Shown here: positions 20,264-31,500 of the stretch, piece after piece
Layout of the letters: each line of letters starts with the position of its first letter
How positions within the stretch are numbered: the first letter of the stretch is position 1
NCBI GenBank assembly: GCA_048013815.1
Contig: CM106585.1
Location: 13,020,001-13,084,000 of the forward strand
Direction of reading: 5' to 3'
Origin: Setoptus koraiensis
Lineage: Eukaryota > Arthropoda
DNA: 64,000 nt
Translations under genes and position numbers: made by a program
Notes under the pieces: generated by a model
The model's database searches: none
The model's input: the letters and a program-made list of their open reading frames with translations, nothing else
What the model was told of the DNA's origin: nothing

Positions 20264-22654
20264 ATGTCTAGTAATGCTACGCGCCGCCAAGCTAATCCGT
20301 TACATGAATCCCAGCAGCAGCACCATCAACAGCAAGCCAATAATGAGTTTTTCCTATTCAACTCTATCAATGGAACAGCAACACTAAATGGTCACATTAG
20401 TAACAGCAACAACAACAGGTCAACCACCGCATCTTTGGCCAACAACCCACCGGCCAACGGCAACCCTACTCAGCCTATGTCGTCTTGTGTCGCAGCGTTG
20501 ATTCAACACCAACAACAACAACAACAAAAACCATTGAATGCACCCATTATAACCACCGCATCCAGTCCACTCATTCAGCCGGCCGCCACATCTTTACTCA
20601 TGATAAATCCGGCAGCTAAAATTCTCGCCGCCGATCAGCAGCAACAGGCGCCCGCCGAACTACCATCGCCCAAGGTCTCTAAATTGGACTCTATCATCAA
20701 CAGATTGAAAACAAACAAATCAACTGATAGTATTGCCAGGCCAAATGGCGGCATTTCACCATTGTTGCAACATGCTAACAATACTATAATGTCACAACAG
20801 CACCAACAACAACAACAACAGCATCAACAACATTCTATGAATATGACAAAACCACAACAGAGAACAGCCCCCGTGGCGCACAATAATTCGCACACAGCAA
20901 CCACCACATTAGTGCCCCACCAAATGCAACAAGTTGTCGGCAACACTAATAATGTCCCAAATGCTCCGCCAACAATTCATAATGGCCATTCTTCATTCAG
21001 CAGAAATAACACCACCACCAACACCGCCTTGCTAAATGTAAATGCTAACAAAAACCAGCAGCCCATAGTCAATAGTCAAGCCACGCAGACACTCATATCA
21101 GCGGGCACACTCGAAGTCAAACCTGGCCCCATTGATCTGAATCCTGATCTGCTTAAAGATCTCAGATCTTCCATCAACAATCAAACACTTGATCTGGCCA
21201 ATCTATTGACAACTCTTATTGGTAATGGTAACAAGAATGCGGATAATCACAACAACAACAACAAAGACAACCCTTCAGCACCAATGGAAAAGAATTTATT
21301 TGTTAATGACGAATTGTTCAAAAAGCAACTACAGCGTATTGATAGTGAGATCAAAATGATAGCGGCACACTCTAGGAACAAACTTTATTCGTTGAATAGC
21401 TTCCCGTCACTCAACAAGGACTCTGGCCCTATTTTACCTTCGGATCTACCACCAATATTACCGCCACCACCACCTTGGATACCCAAGCGCTGTGCCAGTA
21501 ATTCAGGTGCTAACAACACTTTGGACCTTTCCAGACGAGTTAACTATAATTCCAGAGCATCGACCTCTTCAACACCTCAATCTAGCACAAATAGAAACTG
21601 CCAGCCTACCAACAATAGCGCTAGAAAACAAAATCAAGCTCAATCTTTATTACTGCGCAATGGCACCAATTGTGTGGTCCCAGAATCAACTTTCCGTCGA
21701 CAGTACAGAACTGATCAGCCTCTCACGGAGGAGCGCCATTCGTTTGTGTCCAAGATCCGAGTAGATCCAAAGAACTCTCTCAATGTCACTCTCACTTACA
21801 CTAACCGTCCGTCGCCCTATTCCAGAGCACCACAATCACCGATGAAATCTTGTCAGCAGCATGAGCAACAATCAACATTGTTAGCGAAAGCTTCCGGTAA
21901 CAATAGACAAATGCCATCTAACTGTCGTCAGACTCAGCCGGCCACTCAAACTATCTCATCATCTATTGTTAAAGTAGTTGTACCACCAGTCAAATGTGCA
22001 CATACAGTTAGTCAGAATGATCATCCGGATGAGTTATCGGTGGAGGCCAGTGATGATCTCAGGAAAGAGTACCATGATTTGAATGAAAGATTACAAGAAT
22101 TTCAAAAATTAACATCTATCTCGTTCAAAGGATCGAAGATAGAACCTAATGGTGAGCAGCAACTTATGGACAGTTTTGAAGATAGCGACACTGTCAGGTC
22201 AATGAGAGATTCAAGCTCGTCGCCCAATGAGAATATTGTTCAGCCCTCTCATCATGGCTCCGTCAAGGATAAGTCACAAGAACAATTGAAACCTAGAATT
22301 TACATACCCACATTTAAGGTTCACAGAGACGGTATCATTCCAATGAACACCAAGCAGAAGCAAGAAGTGATAATAGCGACGTCGTTCGGGCTTCAGTTGA
22401 ATAATTATATCGATAGAGAGCGCGTCCAACTTGGCAACGATTCGATGGATGTGGATCAATATGCAAGTTGTTTGAATCTAGTGAGGAGATTAGATTTTGA
22501 ACGTGAAAAGGAATATAAGGAGCAAAATCACGCACCCAAGCTCAGGATGCCTGTGGGAGCGAGGCCACTAAGATTACGTAGAATACGTAAGGACCAATTT
22601 AATGTTCCGGTTAGCGTGAGTTACAGAGCAGCTCGTAAACTCGGATTGAAATAG
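20264..22654 (+). CDS. Unrecognised 796-residue Gln/Asn-rich protein with a structured C-terminal region
   Basis: The frame is open upstream to 19808, but the first ATG, in good context (AACCATGT), is at 20264. The protein begins MSSNATRRQANPLHESQQQH. The first ~290 residues are Gln, Asn, His and Ser-rich and probably disordered. More conserved-looking islands follow: IDLNPDLLKDLRSSINNQTL, ELFKKQLQRIDSEIKMIAAH with a proline stretch (PPILPPPPPWIP), SKIRVDPKNSLNVTLTYTNR, an acidic and helical segment RKEYHDLNERLQEFQKL, and a basic C-terminus (VGARPLRLRRIRKD, then SVSYRAARKLGLK). I see no signal peptide or membrane segment. The basic tail and low-complexity N-terminus would suit a nuclear protein, which is inference only. 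The gene appears intronless and is convergent with the UGT. I do not recognise the family. Confidence 0.8.
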   Translation: MSSNATRRQANPLHESQQQHHQQQANNEFFLFNSINGTATLNGHISNSNNNRSTTASLANNPPANGNPTQPMSSCVAALIQHQQQQQQKPLNAPIITTASSPLIQPAATSLLMINPAAKILAADQQQQAPAELPSPKVSKLDSIINRLKTNKSTDSIARPNGGISPLLQHANNTIMSQQHQQQQQQHQQHSMNMTKPQQRTAPVAHNNSHTATTTLVPHQMQQVVGNTNNVPNAPPTIHNGHSSFSRNNTTTNTALLNVNANKNQQPIVNSQATQTLISAGTLEVKPGPIDLNPDLLKDLRSSINNQTLDLANLLTTLIGNGNKNADNHNNNNKDNPSAPMEKNLFVNDELFKKQLQRIDSEIKMIAAHSRNKLYSLNSFPSLNKDSGPILPSDLPPILPPPPPWIPKRCASNSGANNTLDLSRRVNYNSRASTSSTPQSSTNRNCQPTNNSARKQNQAQSLLLRNGTNCVVPESTFRRQYRTDQPLTEERHSFVSKIRVDPKNSLNVTLTYTNRPSPYSRAPQSPMKSCQQHEQQSTLLAKASGNNRQMPSNCRQTQPATQTISSSIVKVVVPPVKCAHTVSQNDHPDELSVEASDDLRKEYHDLNERLQEFQKLTSISFKGSKIEPNGEQQLMDSFEDSDTVRSMRDSSSSPNENIVQPSHHGSVKDKSQEQLKPRIYIPTFKVHRDGIIPMNTKQKQEVIIATSFGLQLNNYIDRERVQLGNDSMDVDQYASCLNLVRRLDFEREKEYKEQNHAPKLRMPVGARPLRLRRIRKDQFNVPVSVSYRAARKLGLK

Positions 22655-23189
22655 TTATTAAACCATGAGAAAAGTTCTATAAACATATCCAACAATGAAA
22701 CCGCTAACGGCATTCGTCGGAAAACTTCGAAAGTTGTAAATCCCATAGTTTTTATTGTTCATAAAACATAAGACTGACTAACGCGCCCACACCATTTTTC
22801 CTCTCTTGGAGGATATCCGAGAAACGCCCATTGGCACCACCCATGACCCATAACATAATCTAGGGGATATTTTTGAGCAGAATGTATTATATTCTACATG
22901 TATAAACAAAATTCTATTTAAATAAGACACACATCGAACGCGGTAATGTTCGTAGATATACGTATATATAAATATATATACATCAACATTTAAAAAAACA
23001 AATAGACTAAGAGTTTCCTTCTTTGCTCTAAGAAAGAAAAGATGAGGTATAACGAAAGTAGGGCTTCGTTTACATTCCACCAGACACATTCTAACTTTTA
23101 ATTTTTCTACTAATCAAGACATCCAGTGTATTTGTTATCGACTTGATCTTGTATTACATAGACCTCTAATTTTGTCTACCTAATGTGTT
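22655..23189. other. Convergent 3' intergenic region
   Basis: This separates the stop of the plus-strand gene from the stop of the UGT. It is AT-rich (about 22900-23000). TTTATT at about 22749-22754 reads AATAAA on the minus strand and could serve the UGT transcript, which would then overlap the 3' end of the plus-strand gene. The plus strand has ATTAAA at 22658, too close to the stop to be persuasive. Confidence 0.45.
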
Positions 23190-24653
23190 TCATTCACTCA
23201 TTTTCGACATGTTTGAGTCAGCCTGGGACGGTATTTTTCCATCGGCCACTTGCTCCAAAAGAGTGGCTGCCATATAGGCGTCTCTCCTTTCTTCACGAAT
23301 TTCTTTGCTAGCAAGTTGACACCTCAATTTGATTTCTTTATCGTTTAGAAGTCTCTGGATGGTTGTGAGAAGCTGCTGCTCGCCGCAATTGAACAGATTG
23401 AGTCTTAAACCAAAACCTTTCTCTTCTATTCTGGCGGCGTTATCTAATTGATCGTGAAACATCGGACAAACCAGTAAACCAGGCACACCAAAATAAAATG
23501 CCTCAGTAATTGTATTATTGCCACCATGAGTTATAAGCATGTCAACTAGGGGCAATATCTTTGGCTGATCCACATACTTTTCGCCCCACATGTTATCAGG
23601 CAGTGGAATGAATTGCTTGTATCTGGGCCCCAGAGCAACAATGTATCTGTGAAACGATTTAGCCAATATACTAATTAAGCGCCTCATTACAGGCACGTTA
23701 CAGCTCGTAGTGGTGCCTAGCGACACAAATATCAACTTGTTCGCCTTCGATTGTTCCAAGAAATCATCGAGCGATTGACCGGTGGCTTGGTTGATTCTAT
23801 TTGGCCGTGTTGATGTTGCTGCCGGGGCTGCCCTAATCAATGAATCGCATCTATGCCAATTTGGTAATTGGTTCGCTGTTGTTATTGTATCACAAGTAAC
23901 AGATTGTTGAAACAAGTGATCATTGTAATCAAGACAGGCAGGATACATGTATAGATTTAGATAAGGCGATTCGTTGATGAGTTTGTACTCATTTGATTGA
24001 GACAATTGAGTTAGTTTAACAATGGTGTCTTGACAACAGCTAATAGCCTGCGTAAAATGCGACCAACTCTGTTCAATTAGATCCCTTGAACTAGTGACGG
24101 GCACACCTAACAGTGGCGCTGGAAACAATTGGGGATACCTGTCGAAATATAAGCTCAATGGATTACACGAATGACTCCTGACCCATTTATATGGTGATTT
24201 TGGTGACATTATAGCGGGAACTGTGCACAATTGATCCACAACAATAACATCGGGTTTTATGTTGGCTAACACCAATTGCAATTGTTCATCCATATCAAAT
24301 ATTTCCATCTTGATGGTGTAATCCAATACGGCGAAATTTCTGGCCAATTGTTTTGGAGGATCCGACTCTAGATCTAACGCATCCACAGCGGCCATCCATT
24401 TTTTGTCCAGAGCACTAACATCATCATCATCATTGGGGTCAATTGCTGCTTCTGTTTGATGCTTTTCGAGTGGTGTCGGTTTCCTCAGAACAATCGTCTC
24501 GTGTTTGGTGTTAGTTGAATCGTTGTCATTGCAAATAAACACTGTGCGATGGCCTCTACTCTTGAGAGCGTCAGCCAGAGCCAACAATGAATTGACATGT
24601 CCGTAACCATCGATGGGCACGAAGGCGAACAATCTCTTGTTGGTGTTTGCCAT
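23190..24653 (-). CDS. UDP-glycosyltransferase, spider-mite type
   Basis: The enzyme would transfer a sugar from a UDP donor to small lipophilic acceptors, a cytosolic detoxification step. The start is set at MANTNKRLFAFVPIDGYGHV, because the family begins with this GHVN segment. An open extension upstream to 24857 lacks ATG. That gives 487 residues, the usual size. The acceptor half carries PDVIVVDQLCTVPAIM and SPYLNLYMYPACLDY, a motif I associate with spider-mite UGTs. The donor half has FVSLGTTTSCNVPVMRRL and the signature WGEKYVDQPKILPLVDMLIT, then HGGNNTITEAFYFGVPG and MFHDQLDNAARIEEKGFGLR, with the expected His-Gly-Gly and Asp-Gln donor residues. There is no signal peptide and no C-terminal transmembrane anchor, unlike animal microsomal UGTs. 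Spider-mite UGTs are thought to have come from bacteria. It is intronless within this frame. Confidence 0.93.
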   Translation of the reverse strand: MANTNKRLFAFVPIDGYGHVNSLLALADALKSRGHRTVFICNDNDSTNTKHETIVLRKPTPLEKHQTEAAIDPNDDDDVSALDKKWMAAVDALDLESDPPKQLARNFAVLDYTIKMEIFDMDEQLQLVLANIKPDVIVVDQLCTVPAIMSPKSPYKWVRSHSCNPLSLYFDRYPQLFPAPLLGVPVTSSRDLIEQSWSHFTQAISCCQDTIVKLTQLSQSNEYKLINESPYLNLYMYPACLDYNDHLFQQSVTCDTITTANQLPNWHRCDSLIRAAPAATSTRPNRINQATGQSLDDFLEQSKANKLIFVSLGTTTSCNVPVMRRLISILAKSFHRYIVALGPRYKQFIPLPDNMWGEKYVDQPKILPLVDMLITHGGNNTITEAFYFGVPGLLVCPMFHDQLDNAARIEEKGFGLRLNLFNCGEQQLLTTIQRLLNDKEIKLRCQLASKEIREERRDAYMAATLLEQVADGKIPSQADSNMSKMSE

Positions 24654-25334
24654 GCCCTGATAAGTGTTGCAGTCAATCAGTTTGATGCTAATAAGAAACA
24701 ATATATACGTATTAAATAGCCAATGAGTGTTTTCTAAACAATACTCGATCAATCTCAATCGAGAATGGCCAGACGAGATAAGACGAGACAGGACGAGATG
24801 GTGAATGAGTGGTGTGGTGTGGTGTGGACGGCCTTTTGGAGAGTGTGCTGCTGCCAAAGGGTTATATGGTGACTTGCCGGAGTAGACAAGTGGTTTTCTG
24901 GGTGCTTTTTCAGTGCTTTCAGCGTATAATTATCTACTTTTTAGAGACGGCTACAATTTCTAGGCAGTGAATATCTGGAATGTGAAATATGAGACCAATG
25001 AGTGAGTGTGCATCGCTGGCAACAAGCTGTTCCTCTGTTAGTTCCTTGTGTGCCAATTGCCAAACTGCCAAACAACAGTAATTTATAACAGTAATTTGTT
25101 GTTTTGTGTTAAGGCATCGTTATTTTAAATCCTCAAACTTTACACCTGTCTTATGCTAATTGCCAAATTGGCAAGTGCTCACTAATTATTTATGGCTACG
25201 GCTCATGCTGACGGTGGTTGGTTGGAGGTCGAGCAAGAGAAAAACAAGTGTGACATATATTGATATGTATATTATGACTAGACGCTAAATAAGACAGCTA
25301 TGTATGTATTTATGTATGTTTAGTGGGGCTGCAT
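24654..25334. other. Spacer upstream of the UGT and downstream of Epac
   Basis: This contains the UGT promoter region and the Epac 3' UTR. In frame with the UGT, just upstream of its ATG, is a hydrophobic stretch (WLFNTYILFLISIKL) that would look like a signal peptide if an upstream start existed, but no ATG precedes it. No exact AATAAA was seen on the minus strand below the Epac stop. Confidence 0.5.
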
Positions 25335-25523
25335 TTATGGCTTCCGGTGTTCCAATTGGTGCGACATTTGTGTTAGTGTGCGCTGATTGTCAATCACTTT
25401 GAGATCACGGAAGAACAATTCAATGTTTCTGATTGAGCCCTTGAACTTGCACGCGCTCGGCTCCAGTTTCATGGGTCGCGACTTGCAGTACCTGATGGTT
25501 CGCAGCGTCTGGGCCACCATTTG
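25335..25523 (-). CDS. Epac: Epac terminal exon: end of CDC25 domain and stop
   Basis: 62 residues plus stop, phase 0 entry after ATGGCAG. It begins [17 protein letters not shown] and follows FEKM of the previous exon, as in RAPGEF4 ([21 protein letters not shown]). The C-terminus is almost identical to vertebrate RAPGEF4. Confidence 0.95.
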   Translation of the reverse strand, partial: QMVAQTLRTIRYCKSRPMKLEPSACKFKGSIRNIELFFRDLKVIDNQRTLTQMSHQLEHRKP

Positions 25524-28500
25524 CTGCCATTTGACGCAACAGAGATAGATAGATAAACAAGTGGGTCACTATGTGATTGCAAGCACCAAGAACAAAGAAT
25601 CAAAATATCATACGATCGAATACGTTGCTGATAGTTACCATTTTCTCAAAGTTGGCCAGACCCGTCTCGAGGTAGGTCTTGTTGCCCTCGTGGGCGAAGG
25701 TCATATCCTTGAGAAACAAAGGCATGAACGGTATTATGGGGGGCACCATCTTGGAGATGAATATTCTGTAGCGGCGATGGTTGCGCGATGGATCTATGAG
25801 TGACTCGAACTGGGAGAAGGTGCGCTTCAGTTTGCTGGGCAATCGCTCCCACGTTTGATTGAGTCGCGCCACCGCCATATTGCTCAGGCCCATGATGATG
25901 GCGAAGAAGGCGTTGAGGTTCTGGAATTCCTTGCAACTGAACACATCCATACAATTATAATCCATTATCAGATATTAGTTATCAAGTAAAAAATTATCAG
26001 TTATTGGCAATGATTGAGCCGAATAACAATCAACACTAGCTAGGCTAACTAAATTAAATTAGTTATGTAATCATACTCACTGTGCGGCGATCTTGATGAA
26101 TTTGCGCAAAATTTGCACTCGCTTAGACAGCGAGCTCGACAGACAAATCTCTGTGACGACCCAGTACTGGAGCTCGTTGAAATGGCGCAGAAACACGTTT
26201 AGATTTGCCGTGATTTGTTTGAAATTGTGCCTGCCAAACACAGTGTAAATAAGCTCATATTCGTGCAAATTTTGCAACAGTGCCCAACCCAAATTAGTCA
26301 AACAGTAGGCTATGTCTTGCGATGAGAATTCTTCCAGTCTGTTGGTGCACAATTGCGACTGTCTCACCTCCAAATTTTGGTTGTTTGAGTTGGAGTTGGC
26401 CGATTGCGAGCCGGCACCACCCAGGCTCAGCGCCAGGCCGTTGGGGCCGCCAGAGGCCGCCGTTGGGCCGCCATTGGGCCCGCTAGTTAATTGCTCTTGG
26501 TAGAAGTCTTGCTCTGGCAACGGGGTCAAGGCGTCTATGTGATCGATGGGCGACACAAATATGCGCCCGTTGACAGACAAATTTGTGGCGATATTGAGCT
26601 CGCAATCGTTGTACAGGATGCGCTCTGACGAGAGTTGGACAAGTGGCAGTTAAATTAGACGAATAGGATATATTAGATGTATGTCATCATTTATAGTGAG
26701 AGAGAGAAAGATAATAGCTCAGTCACAATAGTTACCTCCGTTAGATTTGATTTGGACCAGAATGAGTTCCTTGTCGCACAGGCCGAGCTTTTCGGCGGCC
26801 TTGAGCTTGATGCGGCCCGCGTCCTCGTCAACTCTGGTGCGCATAGTTGTGTACGTGTGATCCGCGCAATATACTCTGAATATAACTACATGTTAATCAT
26901 GAAATCAGTTAATTAATCAGCATAATTAATATAATAAGTATAGGTACAGTATTTGATTTATAGTATAGTAATTAGCCGCTATGAACTGAATAACTAGAGA
27001 CAAGAAGTGTGTCTAAATAAACCGAAAATACTACGCTTCAACTCACTTTCGTCGCTGGCCTTTATGCTGGACAGACGGTGATCAAGTCGGCGCTGATTCA
27101 ATTGCATCAAGTACATTTCGTTTGAGTTTGCCACTTGAGCCAACTGATTTGCCGTGGCTCCCTGACCGTCCAGGCCACTCATGTCCAGCACGCCGGAATG
27201 ACGCCTAACAGGAAGTATACTGGATTGGCTGTCTGTGACCCACTTGTAGACGCCTCGTTGCTGTTGGTCGTTGTCGAATCTGTTGAAACAATGAGAAAAT
27301 TTTGATTATAAGATTAGAGCGACAATCCTTTTGGAGTGAAACGCGGGCGCGGTAGAATAAGAAGTTGCTATGATTGAGCAAATTGTGTCATACTCACTCT
27401 TGTTTCACATCTACAATCTTGCTGATGGCGGCATATTCCGGCTGGTTGGTGCGATTAGATAGAGAGTGAGGCCATTCGAATCAGCAAATCAAATCAACAA
27501 ATGAGACAAAACGAGACAAAAGTAATGAGATCGCTCAACTAACCTTCAAATCGGGGTACTTGGTGGCGTCGTCCTTGACGCGCAAATGAAAGCCCTGTGC
27601 ACATAATTGGGTTGTTTATGAAATTTACAATAATCACATCTATACACGACCCAGACTAATTAGTTATTGGCAATCGGTAATGCAAGCACTCACCTTGATG
27701 AACAGCTGGATGATGGAATCCTGGAGGAAGTGCTCTCTGGCGATCACCATCCAACATTGGATGAACTTAATTATTCGTCGCTTCTTTGTGATGAGAAACT
27801 CCTCGTCCAGTTTGGCCTTTTGCGACGCATTGAACAGTGTGGAGTTGTGTTTGAAGTTGATCCTAGTTTTTGTGGCAGTGGCAAAATTTGCAGCAAAATA
27901 GAGATTTATCATCAATGAGATAAAGTGAGTCAAGTTTGTGTATTGTATCATTTATTCATTGGGTATTCATTTACTTACTGTGAGCAGTACTGTTTTGATA
28001 GCTCCGAGCAAATGTTTTGCGTTGGCATAAATATCTGGTGAGTTAGGATGAAATCTTCGAGAAATGTATCACCAGCAGTGTAGATATCAGGCAGGTTGAG
28101 CTCCTCGCAAGTCTTTGGCGGCAATATCACAGTGGCGGGCGAGTAGCCATCGATGCGGGTTTCCAGAAGGTGCTCTGCGTATGTACATATATCGGCGTAT
28201 ATAGACGATGAAGAATTCAGTTGATAGCATGCATTAATTGGAAAGTTTTCTTGTTTCATTGTGCCTCATCTACGCAAAGTGTACGCACGATACGAGCATT
28301 TACAACGAAACGATCCAAACAACAAAAGCGGAAAGGGGCGCCACTCGATCCCGCGACGACATCTAATGGTCCCGATGAATATTCATGGATCGAGCGAGAC
28401 ACTAATAGTAGCAGACAGAAATAACTAAGTGTATCGACTAACTCACTAAACATGGATTATATGCAGCCAGTAATTAAACTGAAGCTGCCAACGACGATCT

Positions 28501-31500
28501 GTCTGACTAAACGATGAGATAACTCGACGCAACGTTGCTAGCCAACGTGTTATGTAAATCAATATAAGCCGAAAATGAGCATGTTTGTCAACAGTGCGTA
28601 TAAATAGACAAACGAATGGCAAGCTCCCATCTGAGTCCGTCATTGTCTAGTGGTTAGGATATCTGGCTCTCACCCAGGAGGCCCGGGTTCGATTCCCGGT
28701 GACGGAAGAAACTTTTTGCTGTCGCGCAAAAGATAGTGGTGACATTTGCAACGAAAACATTGCGTAAATAATGTGAGACGAGCAAATATGCAAATTTGGC
28801 ATATGTGCTCCATATGTACGTGTATAAGCAAGAACAGCGTTGATTAGTAAGCTTGCATGGATAAACTGATAGATTGAACAGCAGACAGTTTGTCATTGAA
28901 AAAGTAAGAGTGCCAATTTGGGAGATTAATTAGACCAACAACAACAGATTGCTCTCTGGCCCCTCAGTCTAGTCAGAGATCATGTGGTGCGCCCATTGAG
29001 AGCCCATAGGAATGGGGCAATCGGGCTGACAGTGTGCAAGAATTAGTTGGTTGTGTAATGCGCCTGGATGGAATGGATGGAAACATTGGTTCATTTGCAG
29101 CTTCATTTGAGCGAGAATGCGATACACAAATGAAACGATTATCACAATGTTCATTGTTGTTGCACTGGCACCGATATAAACACCAAATGGTTGTTGCCAC
29201 AATGATGTTTGTCAGCCGCTGTTACTGTTGCTCTACTCATATCAATTAGTTGCATTACATAATGTTTCTGGTTAGACCATTAAGGCGCTTATTCTTATTA
29301 TTGTTGCCATATTATTATTTATTTGCGCCAATGTGTGCCAAGTAACGGATTGGACAACGATTAGAGATGCATTGTTGCCGTGATGCAATGGATATTGGTT
29401 GTGTGCTTGCTGTTTAGGCGATAAATCGGGATAGTTTACAGCCCAAGCTGAGGGCAGATAAATGATAGTGTGATTGCCAGCTGACACACAAACGAACAGA
29501 CCAGCTAGTGGCTAGATGAATGTGGGTCGCCAACAAAGAGAAGAAGCAGATGAAAGAGGCAATTTAGATGATATGATGATATCCGCTGCTGTTACCGTTA
29601 TCATTTGGGGCCCACACACTAGCTGGCACATTGGCGAGCAATGCTAAATCATTATGCTGCGAATAATGTTGAAATGCACCAAGTTCAAATAAATAACACC
29701 ACCGACGCCAATGCAATCGGATCCTGGCCGCACCGACAAATAAAAATATCGCTCGCTGTAGCCAAATGGTTTGATTTGGGGCCCCTTCCGTTCATATTGC
29801 GCGCGTTTATGTTACCAATGTGCACATATTATGCCATATTGTATATCTGTTTGGCCTAAGATGCGATGTGATTTAGTGCGCCAACATGCGACTGAAACAA
29901 GGCACACCAATGATCGATAATGATCAATGGTTGACATGGCCTCCAGTTGCGCAACAAACCCCAAGATAATTAGCGCCAGATTAGTATTACGCGCGCAAAG
30001 TTGCGTGCTGGCAGCACCGACCCACCGAACAGTCGACGCTGGGGCCCCAGCAAACGTGAGCTGGCTGGCCGTCGTGCAGCAGCGTCGCCGTCGATTAAGT
30101 GAAGCTTGACAATTTTATCCCAGGATTGAGGCGCGATTGTCGGAGCGATTTGTTTGGGTTTGGGCCCCTGGCCCGGGCCCCGCCACCGCCGACAACAATT
30201 TTGGTCTGTGCCGACAATTGTCTTGACGATTGTGCGCCATTGTCGATCGTGGCGAGCTGTGCCGGCCGAGCGGCGCCCGCACACACACAGCAATAGGCAT
30301 CAATGAGCAACAATAGGCAACAATAAACAGCAATATGAGCCCCGGCACACAGACAAACTTGCTGCGCCATTGTGCCTGGCAAGCTCGCCGAGTGTCTCGC
30401 CGAATGTGCCGCAAAAGGGGCGACATTGCGACGGAGCTGATTGGTTCACTGGTCACACAATGGAAATGATCGGGGGGAGCACGTATCTCTCAAGGATCCA
30501 TTTCTAGATGGAGCCAGTGGGGGACACTGATGAAATGGAGGCAAGACACAAATAAATCACCGAGCGCCATGGTCGTCATCGCGCGATCCTCACACAAGTG
30601 GGTTCAACAATCTCGCCATTATGGCGCCATGTCTGCCGCTAGTCTGCACTCGGCCCACACAAACAAACGCAAACAAATCGCGGCCGACCGCCGCTTGCGC
30701 AACAATACATCACAATACGCATTACGTATTGCGTAATCTGTAATCAGCAATCAGCAATCAGTGACCAGCGACCAGCGACCAGCGACCAGCGACCAGCGAC
30801 CAGCGACCAGCAACCAGCGACCAGCGACCAGCAATCAATTCAATTGATCACCGGCGCTGCCATGCGAATTGTTATGATGGCCGGCGGCGGCGGCGGTGAC
30901 TGCTGTCTGCATGGGCTCACCTGTTCATTGGGGCCCCGACCGCGCCTGCCAAAGTGTCGCAATAGTGACGCAATGGGGCCCCAATAGTGTAACCCCGAAG
31001 CCCGGTGGGCCCGAGCGACGCCGCCAGGTGACGCCAGCAATCATCATCCCAGTTGCTGGTGCCGGAGGCGCCCGCGAGAGGGCCAAGCGGACCGTTCGAG
31101 ATCGACTAGCATCATTATTTAGGTAGATCCCGCTTAGTTGCACATATTTTATGTGTCGCACACAATGGAGCGTCAATAATTGTGATCAATCGATAAATCA
31201 ATTAGTCGCTCGACAGTATTAGACTATGTTGTAACAGACCGCCGACCAAACTTTGGCCGCCAAAGTCGATTGAGGCGCGAAAAAATTTGAAAAAAAAGAA
31301 GAATTCGACAAATATCCACGTGACGAGTATGCACGTGCCAAATGAGCATGCGACAAATATGCACGCGACAGTACTCACCGAGCATCTTTTCCGGTGTTCC
31401 GGCCATCACAGTGTACTTGAAATGAAGGGCACCATTGGCGGCGATGGCGCCACCTATGTGCGGCTGTGTTGCGGCTTGTTTCGCTTGTTTTGTGGAGGCG

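Larger units (their letters stand above)
28175..31378 (-). other. Epac intron (3.2 kb) with a tRNA gene and a heptamer minisatellite
   Basis: Apart from the tRNA-Glu, its flanking signals and the repeat at 30742-30836, I see no supported gene. GGGGCCCC palindromes occur near 29779, 30041, 30930 and 30973. Confidence 0.8.

Noticed and set aside
24654-24857. N-terminal extension of the UGT with a hydrophobic segment
   Set aside because: No ATG opens it, and the family begins at the GHVN segment. Treated as upstream sequence.
26874-26878. First AG of the RA-exon acceptor region as splice site
   Set aside because: It would put the RA exon out of phase with the upstream exon. The AG two bases further restores the frame and the YCADHTYTT alignment.
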